From an uncultured Cellvibrio sp. (GTDB lineage Bacteria; Pseudomonadota; Gammaproteobacteria; Pseudomonadales; Cellvibrionaceae), in the NCBI GenBank assembly GCA_946886255.1, contig CAMPIG010000167.1, positions 1 to 9,307 of the forward strand: a stretch of 9,307 nucleotides of DNA, read 5' to 3'. Under the pieces are notes generated by a model. The model was not told the origin of the DNA. It did not search any database and saw only the letters and a list, made by a program, of their open reading frames with translations. The translations under genes were made by a program, and so were the position numbers. Position 1 is the stretch's first letter, and each line of letters starts with the position of its first letter. Below are positions 1 to 5,068 of this stretch, piece by piece.

Positions 1-1098
1 TTGCGTTGCCTGTACTCTGGCGGCGATGTTTTGCTGGTTAACAAAACCCAACTGACGCGCGACGGATAAGGATTCCAGGGTTGCTTCGGTGATATCGAAT
101 AGCATCTCTCGGGCCTCGTTCCTAGCCTCATCCGTATCTGTGGCTTTTAATTTATTGATAGACATTAACAGGTCGTTGGTATATTGCCGCAGCCGCTCGA
201 TACGCTGCATATACTGATGGAGTTTGTTGAATTCACTCAGGTCTAGTGAGGGCTCCCGTAACGTGATGCCGGAGCGCTTGAGGTATTGGGTAAAGAATGT
301 ATTGAAAGCTTGGACTGCCTGCATTTGTTTAGTTTGTTTTTGTGTTCCTTTTGCTTGCTCTGCGGCTTTCCAATAAGGTGCTGTATCAATAGCCGCCGCA
401 TAAGCCAGCAGCGGAATAACCAGGCCGCAACCCAGTGATGGTTTGCCATCGGCCGAATTTAAACAATTATCAGGTTGCCGACCTAACGAATCCTTAAGCT
501 CATTGCTGTTGGCTAAACCATATAAAAGATATTCCAGGTTCTCGCCATCCCGGTATTGGTCATACACACTTTGGAGTTGGTAACCCAAAGGGATATCAGC
601 CAGTGTTGAAACGGCGCAAGCAGGGAAGTCGTGCAGATCGCTGCGTAACGAATCAATCAGTAACTGTTGCGAGTAAGCTGTGGTTAGTACATCAAGGTTC
701 GACAGCGTTGAGCAGGTTTGTAAAAAATAGCCTTTAATATTGTTATCTTTCTCGCACAACTCCCGCTGCAATGACTCCATTACCCATAAACGCACTTCGG
801 CTTTGGCTCGTCCTTCTATCCATTGAACGAGGCCATCGATAACGACGGTGCTCACTGACCCTGTCATTTTATCGGTCGACGGCTTGTCGGCAGCCGTGAA
901 GTTCACACTTTTATTAGGGTTATTACTGACAAAGGCAAAACGCTCCGCGATTTTATCGACGGGGTTAATCGCCTGTACGCTATAAACCAAACGATCTGCT
1001 ATGTTCAGGCAGCGGTTCTGATTTGATGCTTGGTTGTTTTGTGCCAGGGTGGGTAAAGAAATAAGGAGAAGAGAAAAAATACTGAAAAGCGGTCTCAT
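1..1098 (-). CDS. Large exported protein of unknown function, C-terminus cut off by the window edge
   Basis: An uninterrupted reading frame of 366 codons starts at ATG 1098-1096 and is still open at base 1. The start has an AAAGGA ribosome site about seven bases upstream. Residues 1-19 (MRPLFSIFSLLLISLPTLA) form a typical signal peptide with likely cleavage after LA, so the mature protein should be periplasmic, outer-membrane or secreted. The visible mature part is mostly polar and helix-prone. It has scattered Cys residues (RCLN, LCEK, QTCS, PACA, NCLN, LGCG) that could form disulfides after export, and a Gln/Lys-rich stretch around residues 245-260. I recognise no domain or catalytic motif. 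It is divergent from the membrane gene pair at 1440-2451, with a 341-bp gap, so the two could share control. That it is coding is well supported by length, signal peptide and ribosome site; its function is unknown. Confidence 0.85.
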   Translation of the reverse strand, partial: MRPLFSIFSLLLISLPTLAQNNQASNQNRCLNIADRLVYSVQAINPVDKIAERFAFVSNNPNKSVNFTAADKPSTDKMTGSVSTVVIDGLVQWIEGRAKAEVRLWVMESLQRELCEKDNNIKGYFLQTCSTLSNLDVLTTAYSQQLLIDSLRSDLHDFPACAVSTLADIPLGYQLQSVYDQYRDGENLEYLLYGLANSNELKDSLGRQPDNCLNSADGKPSLGCGLVIPLLAYAAAIDTAPYWKAAEQAKGTQKQTKQMQAVQAFNTFFTQYLKRSGITLREPSLDLSEFNKLHQYMQRIERLRQYTNDLLMSINKLKATDTDEARNEAREMLFDITEATLESLSVARQLGFVNQQNIAARVQATQ

Positions 1099-1439
1099 TG
1101 TTAGTCCTTTGCTGTTGATTGTTAAGTCGTTGCGTATTATGGGTTTACGCTGCGATTAGTTAAGACCATAGCTGATTTCCCCGCCACCTGACCGCGCCGA
1201 TTTTACAGAACGCTTTTTCATTGAACTCCCTATTTTTATTCAAAAGAACGAATGCTTCAGGCAGATGGTCAGAACCTGTGGTGGGCGCACCAGAATAAAG
1301 CAGATTCTCCGGAGCAATATTGCCGCACCTTCCGTCCGGTTTATATGGAAATTAACACGGTGAGGAATAGTATAAACGGGGAGGAGAAAGTGAATTTATC
1401 TCCCGGTTAACAGCATTGGTTAAAAAATAAGGAGTGTGT
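1099..1439. other. Divergent intergenic region with two adjacent palindromes
   Basis: This 341-bp gap separates the minus-strand exported protein from the plus-strand membrane pair and should hold both promoters. It contains two abutting perfect palindromes, CTCCGGAG at 1307-1314 and GCAATATTGC at 1314-1323, which could be a regulator site. A TATAAA at 1371-1376 is a possible -10 box for the plus-strand genes, but no convincing -35 box accompanies it. A 52-codon reading frame (1252-1410, plus) is present but lacks a good ribosome site, so I do not call it a gene. I see no RNA gene or mobile-element end here. Confidence 0.5.
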
Positions 1440-1769
1440 ATGAATAAGCCAGTCATAGATAAAGATCAGGACGGTCCATCCCTGGACGATGTTATCGGAG
1501 CCATGGAGCGGTTGATGCGTTTGTTCCAGATGGAGCGGATTTTGTATCTGATCTTCGGTATTGCCTCCCTTCTGCTATTTGTGTTTGCCGCTTACCGCGT
1601 TTTTTCCTCGGGTACCATTAGTTCTACGGATATGAATATTGTATTGGGTGCTACCGGTATATCGGCAGCCTGCTCCAGTCGCGTTGTGTATTTTTTGAAT
1701 AAAGCGTTTGGGATTGTGGAATCCATTGTCATGCAGAAAGTGTCGCAAGGAGATGACGATGGAAAATAA
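1440..1769 (+). CDS. Small protein with two membrane segments, function unknown
   Basis: This 109-residue protein starts at ATG 1440, five bases after AAGGAG (1429-1434). An in-frame GTG two codons earlier lies on the ribosome site itself and is not used here. Residues 1-30 are acidic and polar, suggesting a cytoplasmic N-terminus. Two hydrophobic segments follow: about 33-55 (ILYLIFGIASLLLFVFAAY) and a weaker one about 64-85 with several Gly, Ala and Ser. A short tail ends in the acidic run QGDDDGK. The last 11 bp overlap the next gene, which implies co-transcription and translational coupling. No family is recognised. Its small size and pairing suggest a partner or anchor subunit, but that is inference. 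Confidence 0.8.
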   Translation: MNKPVIDKDQDGPSLDDVIGAMERLMRLFQMERILYLIFGIASLLLFVFAAYRVFSSGTISSTDMNIVLGATGISAACSSRVVYFLNKAFGIVESIVMQKVSQGDDDGK

Positions 1770-2451
1770 TAACGAACTCTTGCAGCGCATTCACAAACTG
1801 GAACGTTCATCGCACATGGCGATTCCGTTTGGCATTATCGGTATGATCGGAATTCTTGCGGCATTATTTTTTTCGACACGCGCCTTGGAACAGGCGCGTG
1901 AAGAATTGGCCATGACTGAACAAGCCTTGTCACAAACCCAGCAGGAAATTGATCGCGCGCAAGCCAAGCTGGATACATTGAACAAAACGCTGGCTGATAT
2001 TTCTGAAAAAGGCGCTCCCCTGGGTAATGCGGAAATCGGTTCGGCCTTAACGCAGTTGGCCACCATCGACTCCTCCCTGGCTGTTGCTACTGCCAAGGTT
2101 GCCCAGTCCCAATCCAGGTCTATGGATAATCGTTATGGTGCGATGAGCATTGACATTTTTTATTGTGCCGACGCCGATCCGAATAACCAGCGCCTGGCCA
2201 GGGAAATTATGTCATTGCGTGAAGGCAACTCGGCAGGCCGATGGCGTGTGCGGGAGTTATCGGCAGCCGCCAACGCCACGAAAGGTTATGGGCTTACCAC
2301 AGACATTATTCGATTCAATGCCGATGAGCGGACAATCGCACAAGCCTTACAAGAGGACGCTCAAAATATCACAGGTATAGACATCAGGCTGCAACAAATC
2401 AAATACCCGACGCCGGGTTATATCAGCTTATTTTTATGTGGTCCTAAATAA
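1759..2451 (+). CDS. Membrane-anchored coiled-coil protein with a periplasmic C-terminal domain, function unknown
   Basis: The start is ATG 1759, six bases after AAGGAG (1747-1752) and inside the end of the preceding gene. An ATG at 1753 touches the ribosome site and an in-frame ATG at 1708 has none. The 230-residue product has a short basic N-terminus, one membrane segment at about 20-40 (MAIPFGIIGMIGILAALFF), and a heptad-like Glu/Gln/Ala/Leu-rich coiled coil at about 41-85. A globular region follows at about 125-230, including IDIFYCADAD and ending ISLFLCGPK. The N-terminus has few positive charges, but an N-in, C-out topology fits best, placing the coiled coil and C-terminal domain in the periplasm. 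Two Cys residues in the C-terminal domain (IFYC and LFLC) could pair in a disulfide. I do not recognise the domain. Hairpins at 2477-2550 follow the gene. Confidence 0.85.
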   Translation: MENNNELLQRIHKLERSSHMAIPFGIIGMIGILAALFFSTRALEQAREELAMTEQALSQTQQEIDRAQAKLDTLNKTLADISEKGAPLGNAEIGSALTQLATIDSSLAVATAKVAQSQSRSMDNRYGAMSIDIFYCADADPNNQRLAREIMSLREGNSAGRWRVRELSAAANATKGYGLTTDIIRFNADERTIAQALQEDAQNITGIDIRLQQIKYPTPGYISLFLCGPK

Positions 2452-2476
2452 TGCTTTAAGCGAAGCAAGCGATTGT

Positions 2477-2498
2477 TGCGCCAAGCCATCATGGCGCA
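2477..2498. repeat. Inverted repeat downstream of the membrane gene pair
   Basis: TGCGCCA (2477-2483) and TGGCGCA (2492-2498) are perfect 7-bp arms around an 8-base loop. No T-run follows on the plus strand, so this is not a canonical intrinsic terminator. It could stabilise the 3' end of the upstream message or work together with the second hairpin 28 bp further on. Confidence 0.45.
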
Positions 2499-2526
2499 CG
2501 TGTCTGATATTTCACAAAAAAGACAA

Positions 2527-2550
2527 GCTCTGTTAGGAAACTAACAGAGC
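2527..2550. terminator. Perfect 10-bp hairpin with GAAA loop, probable 3' end of the 1440-2451 transcript
   Basis: GCTCTGTTAG (2527-2536) and CTAACAGAGC (2541-2550) form a perfect 10-bp stem closed by a GAAA tetraloop. On the plus strand the following bases are CCCTACCGTTTT, so the T-run is delayed. On the minus strand the hairpin is followed by TTGTCTTTTTTG, a better T-tract, but no minus-strand gene ends here. The position just after the gene pair suggests a terminator or message-end stabiliser. Confidence 0.5.
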
Positions 2551-2645
2551 CCCTACCGTTTTAAGATTACCGTCATATTCAGGTACCACTATAGCGGTAG
2601 CACCGTAAAGAATTACTGATGGCTCCGATTCTATGCGGGGTTATT

Positions 2646-2674
2646 TTGAAAGATTTACACGAAAATTTTACACA
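2646..2674 (+). promoter_or_regulatory. Candidate promoter of the first DUF892 gene (TTGAAA-17-TACACA)
   Basis: TTGAAA at 2646-2651 and TACACA at 2669-2674 are separated by exactly 17 bp. They place a transcription start near 2681, just before the AGGAG ribosome site (2690-2694). The same TTG-A-A, 17-bp, TACAC layout occurs ahead of the DUF4142 operon (4860-4888). The -10 box is a weak match to the housekeeping consensus, so a stress sigma factor could be involved; that is inference. Confidence 0.4.
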
Positions 2675-2700
2675 CTAACAGTTGACTGCAGGAGTCCGCG

Positions 2701-3213
2701 ATGACAACAGATCAAATTAATGAAGTATTGGATTGGTTGCGCGATGCATTTGCTATGGAATTACAATCTGGCCGGGTCTTTACCAACCTCGTTGATCGTA
2801 TGGAGCAATACCCGCGCATGAAAAACAAATTCAAAGAGCACCTTGAACAAACCTATCAACAGCAGGAATTGCTCAAAGGTTGCATTGAGCGTCTGGGTAG
2901 CAGCCCGTCGATTATGAAAGATCTGGCCGGCAAGGTGATCGCTTTTGGGCAATCGGTAGCGGGTATGAGTGTCAGCGATGAGGTGGTGAAAGCTACCATG
3001 AGCAGTTACGTTTTTAAGCAGATGGAAATTTCTTCCTATACCATCCTGATTGCTGCTTCTGATACACGTGGCGATTACGAAACCAAGGCGGTGTGTGAGA
3101 CTATCCTCGCCCAGGAAGTCGCCATGGCGGATTGGCTGCGTGAAAATTTACCGCTGATTACGCGGGAGTTTTTAAACCGTTCGGAGGAGCTGGAGCTGGC
3201 AGTAGAGGCGTAG
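2701..3213 (+). CDS. Ferritin-like DUF892 (YciE/YciF-type) protein, copy 1
   Basis: The ATG is six bases after AGGAG and gives a 170-residue protein, a normal length for this family. The product is a predicted all-helical cytoplasmic bundle without signal peptide. Family-type carboxylates sit in four helices: E20 in FAMELQ, E49 in EHLEQT, E109 in QMEISSY, and E139 in LAQEVAM. These are the positions expected to bind a di-metal centre in ferritin-like folds, though metal binding is not proven for most DUF892 members, which are known mainly as stress-induced proteins. It is about 63% identical over residues 1-150 (my hand count) to the product at 5700-6212, with the most conserved stretch at residues 57-119. 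The gene appears monocistronic: its own candidate promoter precedes it and a two-way terminator follows it. Confidence 0.9.
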   Translation: MTTDQINEVLDWLRDAFAMELQSGRVFTNLVDRMEQYPRMKNKFKEHLEQTYQQQELLKGCIERLGSSPSIMKDLAGKVIAFGQSVAGMSVSDEVVKATMSSYVFKQMEISSYTILIAASDTRGDYETKAVCETILAQEVAMADWLRENLPLITREFLNRSEELELAVEA

Positions 3214-3246
3214 GAAAAAAGGCAGCAACAGCGAAAATAAGCGAAT

Positions 3247-3285
3247 AAAAAAGGGCGATAAGGTTTTTACCTGTCGCCCTTTTTT
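3247..3285. terminator. Bidirectional intrinsic terminator between convergent genes
   Basis: An A-run (3247-3252) precedes GGGCGA (3253-3258), which pairs with TCGCCC (3274-3279) followed by a T-run (3280-3285). The inner AGGT (3261-3264) pairs with ACCT (3269-3272) across a T-rich loop, with one bulged A. The A- and T-runs on both sides make it functional in either direction. It lies between the plus-strand DUF892 gene ending at 3213 and the minus-strand ferritin-like gene ending at 3298. Confidence 0.9.
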
Positions 3286-3297
3286 ACTGCATTTGGA

Positions 3298-3918
3298 TTA
3301 ATGCCTTTTGCCCAGCATTTTTTCCCGTGATTGCTGTGCACGGGCTGCTCCAATAGCGGTTTCGACATCCTTCACTTCTTCCGGTGGTGGCAGGACGGCC
3401 GGGAAGCCGAGGCTTTCAATCCATAATTCTCTTGCCCAACCTTTGGTGTGGTAGAGATGGTGTTCTTCATCCTCATTAACCGCTTCGTATGCCTGGTTCA
3501 GGATCTTGGCTTCGTTTGCCGGTAATTTATCGGCGAGCAAGCCAATCAGTTCCCAATTGGAGTGATCTTTGGTCTCGGCCAATACTACACATTCTGCCGC
3601 AACCAATTGCGCTGCTTCTGGATCGCCAGCGGCCTTGGCCATTTTAATGGCGGCCACCAAGGACTCGCCTAAATGGGCCACAACCTCCCGGCCCGGCGTG
3701 CGCGCCTCAGGGTCCAGGCCTAACGCATTAAATACATTCAATAAAACCTCGTGGTGGGTTTGGGTTTCTTCCAGATAGCCTTCCCATTCCTTACGCAAAT
3801 CTTTATTGGTTGCGCAGGAAATGGCAGATTTATAGACGAGTATTCCACCCATTTCGGTTTCCAATGCTTGGTATAGCAACTCATGAACTTGCGATTTGTT
3901 TCCTGATTTACTGGCCAT
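3298..3918 (-). CDS. Ferritin-like protein with repeated ExxxH motifs
   Basis: This 206-residue protein starts at ATG 3918-3916, about seven bases after GGAGA. It has no signal peptide and is predicted helical. Candidate metal ligands occur in four helices in ferritin-superfamily style: E20/E22 in ALETEMGG, E51 and H55 in EETQTHH, E115 and H119 in ETKDHSN, and E149 and H153 in NEDEEHH. Three ExxxH pairs suggest a dinuclear iron or manganese site. The fold is recognisable as ferritin-like; the exact family is not. It is clearly distinct from the DUF892 pair. The tail (about 172-206) has a PPP-containing segment and a basic end, and may be disordered. It converges on the DUF892 gene and diverges from the small gene at 4116. 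Iron storage, oxidative-stress protection or an oxidase-like role are all possible. Confidence 0.85.
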   Translation of the reverse strand: MASKSGNKSQVHELLYQALETEMGGILVYKSAISCATNKDLRKEWEGYLEETQTHHEVLLNVFNALGLDPEARTPGREVVAHLGESLVAAIKMAKAAGDPEAAQLVAAECVVLAETKDHSNWELIGLLADKLPANEAKILNQAYEAVNEDEEHHLYHTKGWARELWIESLGFPAVLPPPEEVKDVETAIGAARAQQSREKMLGKRH

Positions 3919-3926
3919 GATTATCT

Positions 3927-3936
3927 CCGTTAACGG
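3927..3936. repeat. 10-bp palindrome CCGTTAACGG in the leader of the ferritin-like gene
   Basis: CCGTTAACGG is a perfect palindrome just upstream of the ribosome site of the minus-strand gene at 3298-3918 and downstream of its candidate -10 box. A related CGTTAA/TTAACG inverted repeat lies across the same divergent gap at 4016-4030. It may be an operator; this rests on symmetry alone. Confidence 0.35.
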
Positions 3937-3944
3937 TTGAAAAA

Positions 3945-3972
3945 ATTATAGGTCTAACTGATTAGAAGTCAG
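3945..3972 (-). promoter_or_regulatory. Candidate promoter of the minus-strand ferritin-like gene
   Basis: On the minus strand a perfect TATAAT -10 box (complement of 3945-3950) lies 16 bp from CTGACT (complement of 3967-3972), a partial -35 match. Transcription would start near 3938, inside or next to the CCGTTAACGG palindrome, about 20 bp from the start codon. Confidence 0.45.
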
Positions 3973-4015
3973 CTAATTAATGTGACATTGGCTTCGGTAA
4001 CAAATTCTTTGCTGA

Positions 4016-4030
4016 CGTTAAAAATTAACG
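4016..4030. repeat. CGTTAA-AAA-TTAACG inverted repeat in the divergent gap
   Basis: CGTTAA (4016-4021) and TTAACG (4025-4030) are perfect 6-bp arms around AAA. The element lies upstream of the plus-strand small gene at 4116 and shares its core with the palindrome at 3927-3936, so the two could be sites for one regulator of both divergent genes. Confidence 0.35.
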
Positions 4031-4115
4031 GCTTAAGGAAGAAAATTACGTAGAGGATGTAATGTCGCGAAAATACCGCTACAGTATATTTAAACAACCT
4101 GTTGGAGGAAAACTT

Positions 4116-4445
4116 ATGCCCGTTTGGCTTCCTTTACTTAAAGCATCGCTTCCCTATGTCACGCAAATTGTGGCAACCGCTATCCCGGCTTTTACCGCCA
4201 AACCGCCGGAAGAAAAAACGGATGATATTACGGCGCAGCAAATTGCTGAATTGCAATCAGCTGCTACGCAAAATGCCGAGTCGATTCATGTCCTGGCAGA
4301 GAAACTCCGGCAAACTATCGAGGGAATTGACGCTGCTGGTAACGAGCTGCAGAAAAAAATTATCTTCTTTCGACGCTTGGCGTACAGCGCTATGGCGGTC
4401 GCAACGGCTTCGCTTGTTATCGCGATCGTTTCGCTCCTGACTTGA
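4116..4445 (+). CDS. Small C-terminally membrane-anchored protein, function unknown
   Basis: I choose ATG 4116 because GGAGG (4104-4108) lies seven bases upstream. An in-frame ATG at 4062, with AGAGGA four bases upstream, would add 18 basic residues and is a reasonable alternative. The 109-residue product begins with a hydrophobic or amphipathic stretch (MPVWLPLLKASLPYVTQIVA), followed by a charged Glu/Gln/Ala-rich coiled-coil region at about 30-80. A C-terminal membrane segment at about 88-108 (YSAMAVATASLVIAIVSLL) follows basic FFRR. This resembles a tail-anchored protein with most of its mass in the cytoplasm. No family name is recognised. Its last 29 bp overlap the 3' end of the converging gene at 4417-4785. 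Confidence 0.75.
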   Translation: MPVWLPLLKASLPYVTQIVATAIPAFTAKPPEEKTDDITAQQIAELQSAATQNAESIHVLAEKLRQTIEGIDAAGNELQKKIIFFRRLAYSAMAVATASLVIAIVSLLT

Positions 4446-4785
4446 GGTCGGCGAGCTTTATCAGATCCTCGGGTGAAAAAGATAAACCACCATGTTGGTG
4501 CCGTGAGTCTGGCTTTTTTTTATTGGCGGGAATATCGGTTTTACGCTTGTTTTGCAGTTGATTATCCAGCGATTGCCGATAGTTCACGCAGCCGCGAATA
4601 AAGTCAGGCCAGTCTGGCAGGGGAGGTAAAGGGTCAGACCTTTCGGGTAGCGCTTCCCACAGCGATGGATGATGCCAGCACAAATCCTGCCCACCATGAT
4701 CGCGGTGTTCACGAATCACGCTACGCAATTTTTTCACTTCGTTAACCAATTCTTCGTGGGACATAAGTTCGAGATCGTCATCCAT
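4417..4785 (-). CDS. Small conserved-looking hypothetical protein with a CWHHPSLW motif
   Basis: This 122-residue protein starts at ATG 4785-4783, with GGAG about seven bases upstream. Residues 1-30 are acidic and then charged and helical (DLELMSHEELVNEVKKLRS). A compact motif follows (HGGQDLCWHHPSLWEALPE, about 30-48) with clustered Cys, His and Trp, and then a Pro-rich turn (DPLPPLPDWPDF). The C-terminal third is basic and low in hydrophobicity. From memory, similar short proteins with an EVKKLR...HRD...DLCWH-P-LW pattern are common in Proteobacteria and of unknown function; a profile search is needed to confirm. There is no signal peptide, so it is probably cytoplasmic. The Cys-Trp-His-His cluster might bind metal, but this is speculation. 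Confidence 0.75.
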   Translation of the reverse strand: MDDDLELMSHEELVNEVKKLRSVIREHRDHGGQDLCWHHPSLWEALPERSDPLPPLPDWPDFIRGCVNYRQSLDNQLQNKRKTDIPANKKKPDSRHQHGGLSFSPEDLIKLADLKSGAKRSR

Positions 4786-4859
4786 AGCAGACTCCGTTTA
4801 TTCATTGTTATTAACGACTGGTTTGGGTTAACTCCTTCCTAATGCGATTCCAGGTGCCG

Positions 4860-4888
4860 TTGGAAATTTCGCTTGTAAGTTTTACACG
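4860..4888 (+). promoter_or_regulatory. Candidate distal promoter of the DUF4142 operon (TTGGAA-17-TACACG)
   Basis: TTGGAA (4860-4865) and TACACG (4883-4888) are 17 bp apart and match the layout found before the first DUF892 gene, including the shared TTTTACAC core. If used, it would give a leader of about 170 nt before ATG 5069, with a second candidate promoter within it. Confidence 0.35.
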
Positions 4889-5011
4889 ATGCAATCGACC
4901 TTGAGCAAAAGATTATCACCAAAACCCTCTCTTCTGACATCCCCTTTATCGTTTTTTACGCACGGCTTTCACAAGTTAGTGTTTTTGGCACGAATTTCTG
5001 TTTTCCAGAGT

Positions 5012-5027
5012 CGGCACGGTTTTAGCT
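5012..5027 (+). promoter_or_regulatory. Candidate sigma-54 (-24/-12) promoter of the DUF4142 operon
   Basis: CGGCACG (5012-5018), four bases, then TAGCT (5023-5027) agrees with the sigma-54 consensus TGGCACG-N4-TTGCW except for two positions. The essential GG (5013-5014) and GC (5025-5026) have the required 10-bp spacing. The start would fall near 5038, about 30 bp before the start codon and ahead of AAGGAG (5057-5062). No enhancer-binding-protein site was identified, so this remains a candidate. Confidence 0.4.
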
Positions 5028-5068
5028 TAACCATAGATCCATGCATCTCTAATTGTAAGGAGAATATT

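Noticed and set aside
1252..1410. 52-codon plus-strand reading frame (MLQADGQNLWWAHQNK...) in the divergent gap
   Set aside because: It lacks a convincing ribosome site, matches no family I know, and lies where promoters are expected. It might be a gene remnant, but the sequence does not support calling it.
1708..1758. Upstream ATG at 1708 (and 1753) for the coiled-coil membrane protein
   Set aside because: The 1708 start has no ribosome site and lies deep inside the preceding gene; the 1753 ATG directly abuts AAGGAG. ATG 1759 has the correct spacing.
2555..2605. Repeated ACCG/CGGT words upstream of the first DUF892 gene
   Set aside because: Three ACCG and one CGGT occur within 50 bp, but spacing is irregular and the words are too short to claim an operator.
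4986..5000. Second sigma-54-like element TGGCACG-N4-TCTG upstream of the DUF4142 operon
   Set aside because: The -24 half is good but the invariant GC of the -12 half is missing at the correct spacing.
4889..5068. N-terminal extension of the DUF4142 frame from ATG 4889
   Set aside because: No ribosome site precedes that ATG, and the extension would place 60 residues before an intact signal peptide. ATG 5069 has AAGGAG at six bases.
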